Assembly: GCA_027306605.1 (NCBI GenBank)
Contig: DAHUZK010000083.1
Coordinates: 1 to 43,498, forward strand
Source: Acidimicrobiaceae bacterium
GTDB lineage: Bacteria > Actinomycetota > Acidimicrobiia > Acidimicrobiales > RAAP-2
DNA: 43,498 nt
Reading direction: 5' to 3'
Shown: positions 25,136-33,094 of the stretch, one piece after another
How positions within the stretch are numbered: position 1 is the stretch's first letter
Layout of the letters: every line of letters starts with the position of its first letter
Program-made: the position numbers and the translations under genes
Notes under the pieces: generated by a model
Told to the model about the DNA's origin: nothing
The model's input: the letters and a program-made list of their open reading frames with translations, nothing else
The model's database searches: none

Positions 25136-27705
25136 AGACGCCGCGGCCGATCCGGGAGGGCGCGCGCTGCGCCCAGGTTCCCGTGCCCGGGGCGGACCTG
25201 GTGGCGCAGCTGGGCGTAGAGGGTCTCGGTCTGCGGCGACGGTGAGCATCCCGGGTCGAGCTCGTCGAGCCGTCGCTGGCACTCGTCCCACTCGTGCCGG
25301 AGACGCTCCGCGTCCCCTTCGGCCGCCGCCAGGCGCATGGCGGAGCGGGACAGGGTCTCGCTGTAGGGCGCGACCAGGCGAGCGCGTCCGAGGCCCCAGC
25401 GTGCGAGCTCGAACTGCTCGTTGTCGGCGGCGAGGGCGGCCAGGGCACAGGCGGCGTCGACGAGCACGACGCTGATGCGGCCACCGTGCCCCTCTGCTTC
25501 CCACCACGTGTAGCCGGAGAGCGCGTTGGCCAGCGGTTCGCTCTCCACCAGATCGAGCGCGGCGCGGAAGTGCGCGACGGCCAGTCCGGCAGCCTCCGCT
25601 CCTCCCTGCTCCGCGTAGGCGCTCCCCTCGGCGGCCAGCGCCGTGGCGCGCCGCACGTCGACGGTGACGTCGGGCGAGATCTGGTACTGGCCCGTCCGCG
25701 TGCCGGGCGGCAGGAGCGGCGCGCCCTCTGCGTCCGCCCCCAGGGCCCGTCGTGCCGCGTGCGCCACGTTGAACAGCGTCTTCGACGCCGCGTCGGCGTC
25801 GGACGAACCGAGCACCCGCGTCCGCAGCCGGTCACTGGTGATCACGTCGGGTGAGTGCAGCGCCAGGTAGGCCACCAGCTCCACGGCGCGTCGGACCCGG
25901 TTGGGTGGCAATTCCTCCTGGAGGCCGTCGAGTCGGGGGGTCATCGTGAGCAGGCGGACGTCGACCGCACCCGGTGTGACCGCCGCCGTCCCTGTCGGGG
26001 GCGCGGCGGCGCCGGGGACCATGTCCCGAGAGCGGGTCGCGGTGCGCACGAGCAGCGGGGACCCGCCCGACCGAGTGTCCCGGGCCGGCGCGTCGGAGGA
26101 GAGCAGCTCCTCGAGCGACGCCGCCACCTCTTCGGACTGCAGATGGGGCCGGACCACGCGCCCGAGCGGGTGGATCGTCGCTCCGTGCCGGTCGACCAGC
26201 ACGGTCAGGTCACCGGCGGGAGCCGCCGCCGTCGTGACCACGGCGGCGCGGCGCGCCACACCGGCCGGCAACGTCTCGGGAGCTCCGAAGTAGACGAGGT
26301 GCCGGGCGATCGACCTGGGGACGAGGGCTTCGCGGAGGAGCCCGGGGTCGGTGGCCTCGTCCGCCGCGACGAGTGCGTCCGACCATTCCCATGCGGCGGT
26401 GGCCGATCGCATGGAACGCACCAGCGTTCGTGCCGACGGGCCCAGGACGGGCAGGACCTGACCCGGTCCGACCGCCACCAGCCACGTCCCCTCGTCGTCG
26501 TCGCCCACCGGCAGCACGACCGGGGCCAGGGGCGGGCAGCACCGCAGCTGCGGGTGACGAGCCTCCGCCTCGGCGAGGCCGTCGTGACCGACGTGCCAGG
26601 CCGCGCCGTCCTCCACTGCGACGAAGCCGTCCGGGAGTTGGAGGTCGTCGTGACCGGCGAGCCAGAAGGTGACGCCATCGGGCGAGACGCGAGCGGCCCG
26701 GACCGTGGGCGCCGAAGGGCCCTCCCCGAGGAGCCAGCCCAGCAAGCGGTTGGCCGACTCGAAGGCGGCCAGCACCGGCACGCCGTCGAAGCGGTGCAGG
26801 AGCGCGGCCGTGTCGACGGCCTCTTCGGAGAGGAGCAGCTCGACGTCTGGATCCTCGGTGAAGCGCGTGGGGCGGACCCGACGGGCGCGGCGGGCGAGAC
26901 CGGCGCAGACGAGGGATCCCATGCCGAGCGCCGCGATCTCGGGGAGATCCGTCGAGCCCGACCCGCGTGCGTGATGGGAGGCGCTGGCGCGACGCGGGTT
27001 CACGACCTGCGTTCGGTCCAGCTCGGCGAGCGTCGCGCCAGCGGGGAGCGCGAGGTGCCAGCCGGACCGGACGTGCGCGGGGTCGACGAAGTGCCGCCCT
27101 TCTCCCACGTCGCGGCCGAGGTTGAGGGAGGCGAGGGCCGTCCATGCCGCGCCGTCCTGGAGGTGCTCGTCGGCGATGCTCCACAGCGAGTCGCCGCGTT
27201 GCACGATGTACACGGCCCCGTGGGGCGGACCGGGGTCCGAGCTCGTGCCCGGGGCAGCTGGTGCCGTGAAGGACGCGACGGCCCGGGCCGCGAGAGCTGT
27301 CTGCCCGGGCCGCGGGGCGGCGGCGCTCGAAGGCGGGGCGACGCCGAGGGCCAGCGGACCGCCGAGGGAGGAGAGGCCCAGCACCCCCACCGCGATGCGT
27401 GCCGCCAATCGGTCGACGACCGTCGCCGGCGAGCCCACGACGCCACTGCGCACGCGCCCGGCCACGCCACGCAGCAGTTGCACGCTGCAAGCCGCCCACG
27501 CGACCCACGCCGCCAGCGCCGCCGCGCACAAGGCGTCGCGCCCGGCGGGCCGCCAGCCGTGACCGAGTCCCCCCGAGAGCGGATCGCCGACGACCAGAGC
27601 CAAGGCCGCGGGGACGGCGACGAACGCCAGCAGCGCCGCCGCCGCGGCACCGAGGACGTCGAGCGTGCGACCGAGGCGCCGGGGGGACGGCGCTGCCTCA
27701 GCCAC
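25111..27705 (-). CDS. Membrane protein with LysM domain and winged-helix/BTAD regulator-like C-terminus
   Basis: An 864-aa protein. Two hydrophobic segments lie at about 15-38 and 55-75, and a third near 105-125. A LysM domain lies at about 165-220 (YIVQRGDSLWSIADEHL to RSGWHLALP). The middle (about 250-580) has no family I recognise. About 600-700 look like an OmpR/SARP-type winged helix (PPNRVRRAVELVAYLALHSP, SKTLFNVAHAARRALG), and about 715-840 like the helical BTAD domain. LysM binds glycan, and wHTH-BTAD modules are known from SARP-type transcription regulators, so this may link wall state to regulation (inference). GTG 27705 overlaps the upstream gene stop by 8 bp. Confidence 0.82.
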   Translation of the reverse strand: MAEAAPSPRRLGRTLDVLGAAAAALLAFVAVPAALALVVGDPLSGGLGHGWRPAGRDALCAAALAAWVAWAACSVQLLRGVAGRVRSGVVGSPATVVDRLAARIAVGVLGLSSLGGPLALGVAPPSSAAAPRPGQTALAARAVASFTAPAAPGTSSDPGPPHGAVYIVQRGDSLWSIADEHLQDGAAWTALASLNLGRDVGEGRHFVDPAHVRSGWHLALPAGATLAELDRTQVVNPRRASASHHARGSGSTDLPEIAALGMGSLVCAGLARRARRVRPTRFTEDPDVELLLSEEAVDTAALLHRFDGVPVLAAFESANRLLGWLLGEGPSAPTVRAARVSPDGVTFWLAGHDDLQLPDGFVAVEDGAAWHVGHDGLAEAEARHPQLRCCPPLAPVVLPVGDDDEGTWLVAVGPGQVLPVLGPSARTLVRSMRSATAAWEWSDALVAADEATDPGLLREALVPRSIARHLVYFGAPETLPAGVARRAAVVTTAAAPAGDLTVLVDRHGATIHPLGRVVRPHLQSEEVAASLEELLSSDAPARDTRSGGSPLLVRTATRSRDMVPGAAAPPTGTAAVTPGAVDVRLLTMTPRLDGLQEELPPNRVRRAVELVAYLALHSPDVITSDRLRTRVLGSSDADAASKTLFNVAHAARRALGADAEGAPLLPPGTRTGQYQISPDVTVDVRRATALAAEGSAYAEQGGAEAAGLAVAHFRAALDLVESEPLANALSGYTWWEAEGHGGRISVVLVDAACALAALAADNEQFELARWGLGRARLVAPYSETLSRSAMRLAAAEGDAERLRHEWDECQRRLDELDPGCSPSPQTETLYAQLRHQVRPGHGNLGAARALPDRPRRLYEPATSD

Positions 27706-28495
27706 CGGTCGGCCCGATGGAGATGGTGAAGGTCACCGGCGTGCTCTCGGTCGGAGGCTCGCTCACCGATGCCCGGCAGCTCCCGCTCGCAGCCGGCAAC
27801 GAGGCCTCCATCGCCGAGGTCCCGCCGACCGTCTGGGACCCACTGGGGCAAACGACGCTCATGGTGAGGTACGCCGCACCCGACCATACGGCTGACACCG
27901 TCATGGCCCCGGCCCCGGTGAAGCCGAAGCTCGTGGATGTCTGGACCGGCGGGTCGAGATAGCCCTGCGACTGCGTCCTGTCGGCGGGCTGGACGAAGGC
28001 CGGCGTCGCGGCCGCGGCCGCGGCCGGGGCCGGCGCAGGTGGTGCCGTCGTGGTGGTGGTGGTGGGGGGCACCGTCGGCTGTGGCGACGCCGGCGCCGAG
28101 CGGCTCGAGGTCAAGGCGGAGCCCGCCGTCCCACCCGCTGTGGCCGGGGCTCCTGCGGGCAGGCCGCGGGACGTCGTGGTACTGGTGGTGGTCTGCGCTC
28201 CCCGGGGGGATGTGCCGGGAGCCGCGGAGGCGGGACGGGGTCCGGACGGCACCGCCGTCCGGGCGCGGACGCCGGTCGGGGCCGTTCGCTGCGGACGACC
28301 GCCGGCGGTCGCTGCCAACAGAGCCATCAGGGCGAGTGACACGGCGAGGATCACCCACCAATTGGGGCGAGCCCGGGAGGGCCCGGCGACACCGGATCGG
28401 GCGCGGGAACGGGCACGGGCGCGGGCGCGGAGATCCTCGGAGTCGCCCGGCCCGCCAGCCACGGGTTCACGATACGCACGCACTGTCTCGGACAC
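27698..28495 (-). CDS. Single-pass membrane-anchored protein with Thr/Pro/Ala-rich stalk
   Basis: From GTG 28495 (VSETVRAYREP) the product is 265 aa: an Arg/Ala-rich cytoplasmic part (to about 45), one membrane helix (WWVILAVSLALMALLAAT), a long low-complexity stalk rich in Thr, Pro, Ala and Ser, and a C-terminal domain of about 90 aa with two Cys (TMSVVCPSGS, ASGSCRASVS) that is probably extracytoplasmic. No known family. The frame is open to a GTG at 28573, but that start would overlap the upstream gene by 59 bp. It shares an 8-bp overlap with the LysM/BTAD gene, so both likely belong to one envelope-associated operon. Confidence 0.65.
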   Translation of the reverse strand: MSETVRAYREPVAGGPGDSEDLRARARARSRARSGVAGPSRARPNWWVILAVSLALMALLAATAGGRPQRTAPTGVRARTAVPSGPRPASAAPGTSPRGAQTTTSTTTSRGLPAGAPATAGGTAGSALTSSRSAPASPQPTVPPTTTTTTAPPAPAPAAAAAATPAFVQPADRTQSQGYLDPPVQTSTSFGFTGAGAMTVSAVWSGAAYLTMSVVCPSGSQTVGGTSAMEASLPAASGSCRASVSEPPTESTPVTFTISIGPTGG

Positions 28496-28514
28496 ACTGG
28501 GCCGTTCGGGCCTT

Positions 28515-29285
28515 TCAGGCGCACAGGCGGCGACGGCCGCGGTCCCGGCGGGCGTAGAGGGCACGGCGGTCACGCCCGGTCAGTGTGGCGAGCTCGGCGA
28601 TCGAGTACCCGAGCACGTGGTGCGAGTACAGGACCTGCACGTCGTCGGCCCGCATCCCGTCACGGTGGAGTTCGATCAGCACCCGCGCCAGCGTCTCGAG
28701 GTCCGATTCGTCGTGGGCGACGGGGTCGAGGCGGGCGCGCTCGAGCGACACGACGCCCGGGGCCTGGTCCTTGGCCCCGAAGAGCTGGCGCCGGAGGCGG
28801 CACCGGATGGCCGAGAGCAGGTCGAGCACGGCGTAGGGGCGGTCCTGACCGCCCCATTCCTGGACGACGAGCCAGGTGGTGGTCAGCACATCGGAGAAGA
28901 AGTCCTCGGAGGTCTGCCAGTCCCCGCCGAGGCCCCAGCGCAGCTTGACGGCGACCGTGACGAGGCCCGGCAGCAGGGCCTGGACGAGCAGGCGACAGAG
29001 AAGGGGGTCGGCACCCAGCTCCTTGAGCAGGATCCGGACGATCCGGGCGGCTTCCTCCCGCTCGGCTCGGCCTCGGGCCCGTCGCATGTGCTCGACGAGG
29101 TCGTAGGGGGTGGGACAGCGAACGCCGCCGGCGGGGTCCTCGAAGACCAGCGAGGCCAGGAGCGCGTCACGGTGGGCGAGCCGCCGGAGGGCCCGGACTG
29201 CGTCAGGGGAGCGACCGACGGACCGCCACTCGGCGGTCATCCGGTCGAGACAGAGAATGCGCGGCTGGGAGCGAGGGGTGGGCAT
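28515..29285 (-). CDS. Sigma-region-4-like helix-turn-helix protein
   Basis: About 256 aa from ATG 29285; GTG 29345 and ATG 29240 are alternatives. The C-terminal 70 residues read like sigma-70 region 4: VLYSHHVLGYSIAELATLTG followed by a basic recognition-type segment (RDRRALYARRDRGRRRL). The middle (KRLWGLGGDWQTSEDFFSDVL-like region, about 130-180) has the aromatic/acidic pattern of a sigma region 2, but conservation is weak. It could be an ECF-like factor or a DNA-binding relative. It is first in line before the stalked membrane protein and the LysM/BTAD gene, so it may control that operon (inference). Confidence 0.6.
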   Translation of the reverse strand: MPTPRSQPRILCLDRMTAEWRSVGRSPDAVRALRRLAHRDALLASLVFEDPAGGVRCPTPYDLVEHMRRARGRAEREEAARIVRILLKELGADPLLCRLLVQALLPGLVTVAVKLRWGLGGDWQTSEDFFSDVLTTTWLVVQEWGGQDRPYAVLDLLSAIRCRLRRQLFGAKDQAPGVVSLERARLDPVAHDESDLETLARVLIELHRDGMRADDVQVLYSHHVLGYSIAELATLTGRDRRALYARRDRGRRRLCA

Positions 29286-29381
29286 GGCCGCATGGTGGAG
29301 CCGGCACCTCCTCCGATCGCTCCCCCCGAGGAAGTCACCCAGCACGTCGGCCTTCTTGACGGAAACGCCCCAGCTCGGCAG

Positions 29382-29387
29382 TAGTGT
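29382..29387 (+). promoter_or_regulatory. -10-like box TAGTGT
   Basis: TAGTGT ends 8 nt before ATG 29396. A TTGACG at about 29357-29362 could be a -35, although the 19-20 nt spacer is long. Confidence 0.45.
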
Positions 29388-29395
29388 GCCCGCCG

Positions 29396-29806
29396 ATGGA
29401 CATCGACGAGTTCTACGAAGCCGACCCCCGCCGGCGAGCCTCCGCCGAGCTCGAGCTCGGGACCGACTGGCTGGACACCGACAACGTGCGCCACGAGCTC
29501 AACTACGTCGAGGACACCGGCGAGCTCTACGTCCTGCGCGAACCTGCCCCGCACGTGACCGAAGACCCCTTCGGCGGGCTCTACGTCAGTGCATCCCCCG
29601 ACTACGACAAGAAGATGACGGTCCACGTCATCGCCAAGATCGCCACCAAGGAGGACGTCCACCGCGTTCTCGACGGCTGGCAGGATGCCATGAAGCGCCC
29701 GGACGCCGCCCAGTGGCTGGGCGACCGTCTCCGGGATGCGGGGGTGGCGATCGGGCCGGGTTCCGGATCCGCCATCGAGGACGACGGCCCGGACCTGAAG
29801 AGCTGA
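29396..29806 (+). CDS. Conserved small acidic protein, function unknown
   Basis: A 136-aa acidic protein starting MDIDEFYEADPRRR. The middle reads as alternating strands (TGELYVLREPAP, GGLYVSASPDYDKKMTVHVIAKI) followed by helices (KEDVHRVLDGWQDAMK), so it is probably a compact alpha/beta domain. I recognise no named family. The ATG at 29396 has a TAGTGT box 8 nt upstream, which supports the start over an in-frame codon at 29384. Its stop is only 2 bp from the stop of the convergent phosphotransferase gene. Confidence 0.7.
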   Translation: MDIDEFYEADPRRRASAELELGTDWLDTDNVRHELNYVEDTGELYVLREPAPHVTEDPFGGLYVSASPDYDKKMTVHVIAKIATKEDVHRVLDGWQDAMKRPDAAQWLGDRLRDAGVAIGPGSGSAIEDDGPDLKS

Positions 29807-29808
29807 CC

Positions 29809-30909
29809 CTACGTCGGCGGTTCGAGGTCGAGCATCGTCGCCAGCAGCTGGGTGGCGATGTTGTTGGACCGCATGTCGGCCTCGGCGGGCAGGATCTTCG
29901 TCTCGAGCAGCAGGTCCGAGAGCCGCAACATGACGACGGCGAAGCGGAAGCCTGAGAAGACCTCGTAGAAGAAGAGGTCCCGCATCGGTCTGCCCATCTG
30001 CTGCGAGTAGTACTCGATCGTCTCCTCGTGAGACGGGAAGCCGGCGGGGCGGGGCACACCCAGCGGTTCGGTGAACTGGCGGTCGAAGTAGAGGAACCAG
30101 CCGAGATCCATCTCGGGCTGGCCGAGCGAGGCCATCTCCCAGTCCAGGACGGCCGCGGCGCGGAAGTCGTCCCAGATGATGTTGCCGATGCGGCTGTCGC
30201 CCCAGCTGAGCACGATCTCGCCCCGCTCCTCGGGCTCGTGGTCGACCAGCCACTGCCAGGTCGCCTCGACGACCGGGACGCGCAGACCCTTGGCCGACCA
30301 GTCGAGATAGTCGCGGTAGTAGGACATCTGCTGCTCGATGCCGGGCTTGCCCCGTTTCGGCATGCCCAGCCAGTCGAGGCCGAGCTTCCGCCAATCCGTC
30401 CCGTGCACGGCGGCGAGGGCGTCGATCCCGCTCCACCACATCCGCTCCTGCTGCTCGGGTGTGGCCTCGACGACCCAGCCCTCCATGGTGTAAGGGATGT
30501 TGTCCGGTGGGACGAGGCCCTCGACGTGGTCCATGGTGAAGAAGGGCACGCCCAGGTACTGCGGGTCCTCCTCGTAGTGGCCCAGGCCCGGGAGCGGCAC
30601 GTCCGAGCCCCCGGCCAGCGCCTGCATGACCCGGTACTGCGTGGAGAACTCCGCGTCCATGAAGAGCAGGTGCCTGGTCGGCGCTACGCGGACCACGAGG
30701 CGGCGCTCGGTTCCTTCCGCGTCACGGGTGCGGCAGAGGATCGTCTCGTTCGAGAAACCGTTCGACGCGGGCGACTGCACGTCGAAGACCTCGAGACCGC
30801 GCCCGGCGCCCGGCGTCGCGGCGTGCGACCCGGCCCCCGACCGGGTGGACAGCCACCGGGTGAGCACGGCGGCGACCTCCTCGGGGTCCCTCTGGTCGAT
30901 GTCGGGCAC
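29809..30909 (-). CDS. Aminoglycoside/choline-kinase-like phosphotransferase
   Basis: A 366-aa APH-superfamily protein. The N-lobe has SNGFSNETILCR (nucleotide loop) and VVRVAP (the Lys position is Arg here). The C-lobe has the catalytic loop WGDSRIGNIIW, in which the usual HGD is WGD, and the metal motif LDWEMASLGQPEMDLGWFL. The best fit is the ACAD10/11-N-like branch found near acyl-CoA metabolism genes rather than an antibiotic kinase, but the substrate is unknown. GTG 30909 lies 8 nt from a TAGAGT box. The aldehyde dehydrogenase downstream on the other strand would fit a small-molecule catabolic setting. Confidence 0.85.
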   Translation of the reverse strand: MPDIDQRDPEEVAAVLTRWLSTRSGAGSHAATPGAGRGLEVFDVQSPASNGFSNETILCRTRDAEGTERRLVVRVAPTRHLLFMDAEFSTQYRVMQALAGGSDVPLPGLGHYEEDPQYLGVPFFTMDHVEGLVPPDNIPYTMEGWVVEATPEQQERMWWSGIDALAAVHGTDWRKLGLDWLGMPKRGKPGIEQQMSYYRDYLDWSAKGLRVPVVEATWQWLVDHEPEERGEIVLSWGDSRIGNIIWDDFRAAAVLDWEMASLGQPEMDLGWFLYFDRQFTEPLGVPRPAGFPSHEETIEYYSQQMGRPMRDLFFYEVFSGFRFAVVMLRLSDLLLETKILPAEADMRSNNIATQLLATMLDLEPPT

Positions 30910-30958
30910 GGGGCGGCACTCTACCGAGGGCAGGGCCTACCCGGGTAGCGTCGGCGAG
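30910..30958. promoter_or_regulatory. 49-bp divergent leaderless-type promoter region
   Basis: The minus-strand TAGAGT (30918-30923) ends 8 nt before GTG 30909. The plus-strand TAGCGT (30946-30951) ends 7 nt before ATG 30959. No Shine-Dalgarno sequence precedes either start. Confidence 0.55.
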
Positions 30959-31273
30959 ATGCTGATCGTCGTGCACCTCCCCGAGCGGCGGGTGGCTCTG
31001 ACCGAGCCGGCCGAGTTCACCCGCTTCTCCGTCGAACTGCGAGGGGAGGGCGACCGGGCCGACCTGGCCGAGGCGGTGCAGGCCTCGGGGCTCGGCCGCC
31101 TGCGCGAGGACGGCGAGCACGTCGTGGTGGACCCGGCGGCCCTGCGGGCGCTGGCAGGCCCCGCGGCCGACGAGGCCTGGGAGGCGGGCCTGTCCGGCAT
31201 GATCGCGTACGCCGCCGGGAAGGGCTGGGTGGAGGACGGCGGGGTGGTCGCCCACATCGAAGGCGCGGCATGA
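30959..31273 (+). CDS. Small protein of unknown function
   Basis: A 104-aa product (MLIVVHLPERRVALTEPAEF to VVAHIEGAA). The first half reads as a beta strand pair, then a helix (DRADLAEAVQASGLG), a strand (EHVVVDPAAL) and an Ala-rich helix (GPAADEAWEAGLSGMIAYAA). No family is recognised. The start is supported by TAGCGT 7 nt upstream; the frame stays open back to 30626, but that part lies opposite the phosphotransferase gene. The last codons lie inside an 18-bp tandem repeat. Confidence 0.7.
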   Translation: MLIVVHLPERRVALTEPAEFTRFSVELRGEGDRADLAEAVQASGLGRLREDGEHVVVDPAALRALAGPAADEAWEAGLSGMIAYAAGKGWVEDGGVVAHIEGAA

Positions 31274-31297
31274 CGCACGGGCGCGGCATGACGCACG
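31262..31297 (+). repeat. Two 18-bp tandem repeats across a stop codon
   Basis: The unit GGCGCGGCATGACGCACG occurs at 31262-31279 and 31280-31297, followed by a partial third copy (GGCGCGG). The stop codon at 31271-31273 is inside the first copy. The second copy repeats the gene end after the stop and has no coding role. Confidence 0.85.
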
Positions 31298-31353
31298 GGC
31301 GCGGCGCGCCCGGCTGAGGCGCCGGCAGGTTCGTCGAGCGGCTGCGACGAGCA

Positions 31354-31394
31354 ATCGGACGGACTGTCCGATCGGGGGTGCCCGAAGCTAGCCT
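31354..31394 (+). promoter_or_regulatory. 19-bp dyad operator candidate plus -10 box before the aldehyde dehydrogenase gene
   Basis: ATCGGAC (31354-31360) and GTCCGAT (31366-31372) are perfect inverted repeats around a 5-nt spacer. A TAGCCT box follows at 31389-31394, so the right arm covers the expected -35 position. Dyads of this size and placement are typical for TetR-family repressors. No regulator gene is adjacent. Confidence 0.55.
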
Positions 31395-31455
31395 GGGGCG
31401 GCCGCGGCAGCGCCGGCGGTGGGGCTGCGGCCCCTCGAGATCCTGGGAGGGACGC

Positions 31456-32928
31456 ATGGCGATTCGGGACTACGACCGTTTGTTCATCGGCGGCGACTGG
31501 GTGGCCCCCGAGGGCACCGACACGATCGGGGTCGTCTCGCCGGTGACCGAGGAGGTCATCGCCCGGGTGCCCGACGGCACCGAGGCCGACATCGACAAGG
31601 CGGTGGCCGCCGCCCGCCAGGCCTTCGACAAGGGCCCATGGCCGCGCATGACGCCGGTCGAGCGCGCCGAGATCGTGCGCACGGCGGCGGCGCAGGTGGC
31701 GGCCGAGATGGGTGACATGGCCGAGATCATCACGCGGGAGATGGGGTCGCCCATCACGTTCTCGGGCATGGGCCAGGTGCTGGCGCCCACCATGATCTTC
31801 AACTACTACGCCGACCTCGCCGGCACTTACGCCTTCGACGAGGTGCGGACGGGCGTGCTCAACCCGCAGGTGCTCGTGACCAAGGAACCGGTCGGTGTCG
31901 TCGGTGCCATCGCGCCGTGGAACGTGCCCCTGTTCATCGCGGCGGCGAAGCTGGCGCCCTCGCTCGTTGCGGGCTGCACGGTGGTCTACAAGCCCGCGCC
32001 CGAGACGCCGCTCGACGCCTTCCGCCTGGCCGAGATCTTCGAGCAGGCCGGGCTCCCCAAGGGAGTGCTCTCCGTCGTGCCCGCCGGTCGCGAGGTATCC
32101 GAGCACCTGGTGACCCACCCGGGCGTCGACAAGATCAGCTTCACCGGCTCGGGCGTCGGGGGGAAGCGCATCGGCGGCTTGTGCGGCGAGCGTCTCAAGC
32201 GCTGCACGCTCGAGCTCGGCGGCAAGTCCGCTGCCATCATCTTGGACGACGCCGACCTCTCGACGACGATCCCGACGCTGTTGCCCAACTCGATCATGAA
32301 CAACGGGCAGGCCTGCATCGCGCAGACGCGCATCCTGGCCCCCCGGTCCCGTTACGACGAAGTGGTCGACGCCGTCGTCGCCGGCGTCTCCGCCATGAAG
32401 GTGGGCGACCCCATGGACCCCGCCACCGAGGTCGGCCCCGTGGTGGCCGAGCGTCAGCGCGCTCGCATCGAGGGGTATCTCGAGAGCGGACGCGAGGAGG
32501 GGGCGACGGTCGCGCTCGGCGGAGGCCGCCCCTCCGGCTCCGACTTCGCCAAGGGCTGGTTCGTCGAGCCGACCGTCTTCTCCGACGTCGACAACAAGAT
32601 GAAGATCGCCCAGGAGGAGATCTTCGGGCCGGTCCTCGTGGTCATCCCCTACGACGGGGACGACGCCGCCGTCGACGTCGCCAACGACTCCAACTACGGG
32701 CTCTGCGGCTCGGTCTGGACGGCGGACAACGACCGTGGGCTCGGCGTGGCCCGGCGGGTGCGTACCGGGACCTACATGCTCAACGCGCCGGTCCCGATCG
32801 ACTTCTCGACGCCCTTCGGCGGTTTCAAGGAATCGGGGGTGGGCCGGGAGTTCGGTCCGGAGGGCCTCGAGAGCTTCCTCGAGATGAAGTCGATCGCCCT
32901 GCCGGCGGGCTACACGCCGACGACCTGA
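31456..32928 (+). CDS. NAD(P)-dependent aldehyde dehydrogenase
   Basis: A 490-aa ALDH-superfamily enzyme. It has GAIAPWNVPLF (cofactor-side Asn), VYKPAPETPLDAF, FTGSGVGGKRIG, the catalytic Glu in LELGGKSA, the nucleophile Cys in NNGQACIAQTR, EEIFGPVLVV and FGGFKESGVGREFG. It oxidises an aldehyde to the acid with NAD(P)+. In place of the more common FTGS-xxxG-xxI and PAxQTPLSAL patterns it has PAPETPLDAF, as in actinobacterial paralogues of the betaine/benzaldehyde type; the substrate is open. ATG 31456 follows GGGAGGGACGC. A dyad operator candidate and a -10 box lie 62-102 nt upstream. Confidence 0.93.
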   Translation: MAIRDYDRLFIGGDWVAPEGTDTIGVVSPVTEEVIARVPDGTEADIDKAVAAARQAFDKGPWPRMTPVERAEIVRTAAAQVAAEMGDMAEIITREMGSPITFSGMGQVLAPTMIFNYYADLAGTYAFDEVRTGVLNPQVLVTKEPVGVVGAIAPWNVPLFIAAAKLAPSLVAGCTVVYKPAPETPLDAFRLAEIFEQAGLPKGVLSVVPAGREVSEHLVTHPGVDKISFTGSGVGGKRIGGLCGERLKRCTLELGGKSAAIILDDADLSTTIPTLLPNSIMNNGQACIAQTRILAPRSRYDEVVDAVVAGVSAMKVGDPMDPATEVGPVVAERQRARIEGYLESGREEGATVALGGGRPSGSDFAKGWFVEPTVFSDVDNKMKIAQEEIFGPVLVVIPYDGDDAAVDVANDSNYGLCGSVWTADNDRGLGVARRVRTGTYMLNAPVPIDFSTPFGGFKESGVGREFGPEGLESFLEMKSIALPAGYTPTT

Positions 32929-32946
32929 CAGCGCTGCGGCGGCTCG

Positions 32947-32978
32947 GTCCGGCGGCGGGCCGGTCCTGACCGCCGGAC
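32947..32978 (+). terminator. Stem-loop after the aldehyde dehydrogenase gene
   Basis: GTCCGGCGG (32947-32955) pairs perfectly with CCGCCGGAC (32970-32978). It starts 18 nt after the stop codon and has no U-tract. Confidence 0.55.
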
Positions 32979-33063
32979 GAGCCTCAAGTGCGGGCCCGAG
33001 ACGGCCGAGGAGTACCTGAGTAACGGTTGGGGAAGGTGAAAATCCCAGCTCATTCTCAGGGCC

Positions 33064-33069
33064 TACCAT
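33064..33069 (+). promoter_or_regulatory. -10-like box TACCAT before the flippase gene
   Basis: TACCAT ends 25 nt before the chosen GTG 33095. A GTG at 33076 sits only 6 nt behind it, but in another frame that does not encode the membrane protein, so this message is probably leadered. Confidence 0.4.
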
Positions 33070-33094
33070 CGTGCCGTGAAGGCGGTGACTTCCA

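Noticed and set aside
29809..30909. Aminoglycoside resistance gene
   Set aside because: The fold fits, but the catalytic loop is WGD and the rest resembles the ACAD10/11-like branch; no evidence for drug resistance.
33020..33065. GGTGAAAATCCC resembling part of a cobalamin riboswitch
   Set aside because: Only one short stretch matches, the rest of the conserved core is missing, and the stretch lies upstream of the presumed promoter box.
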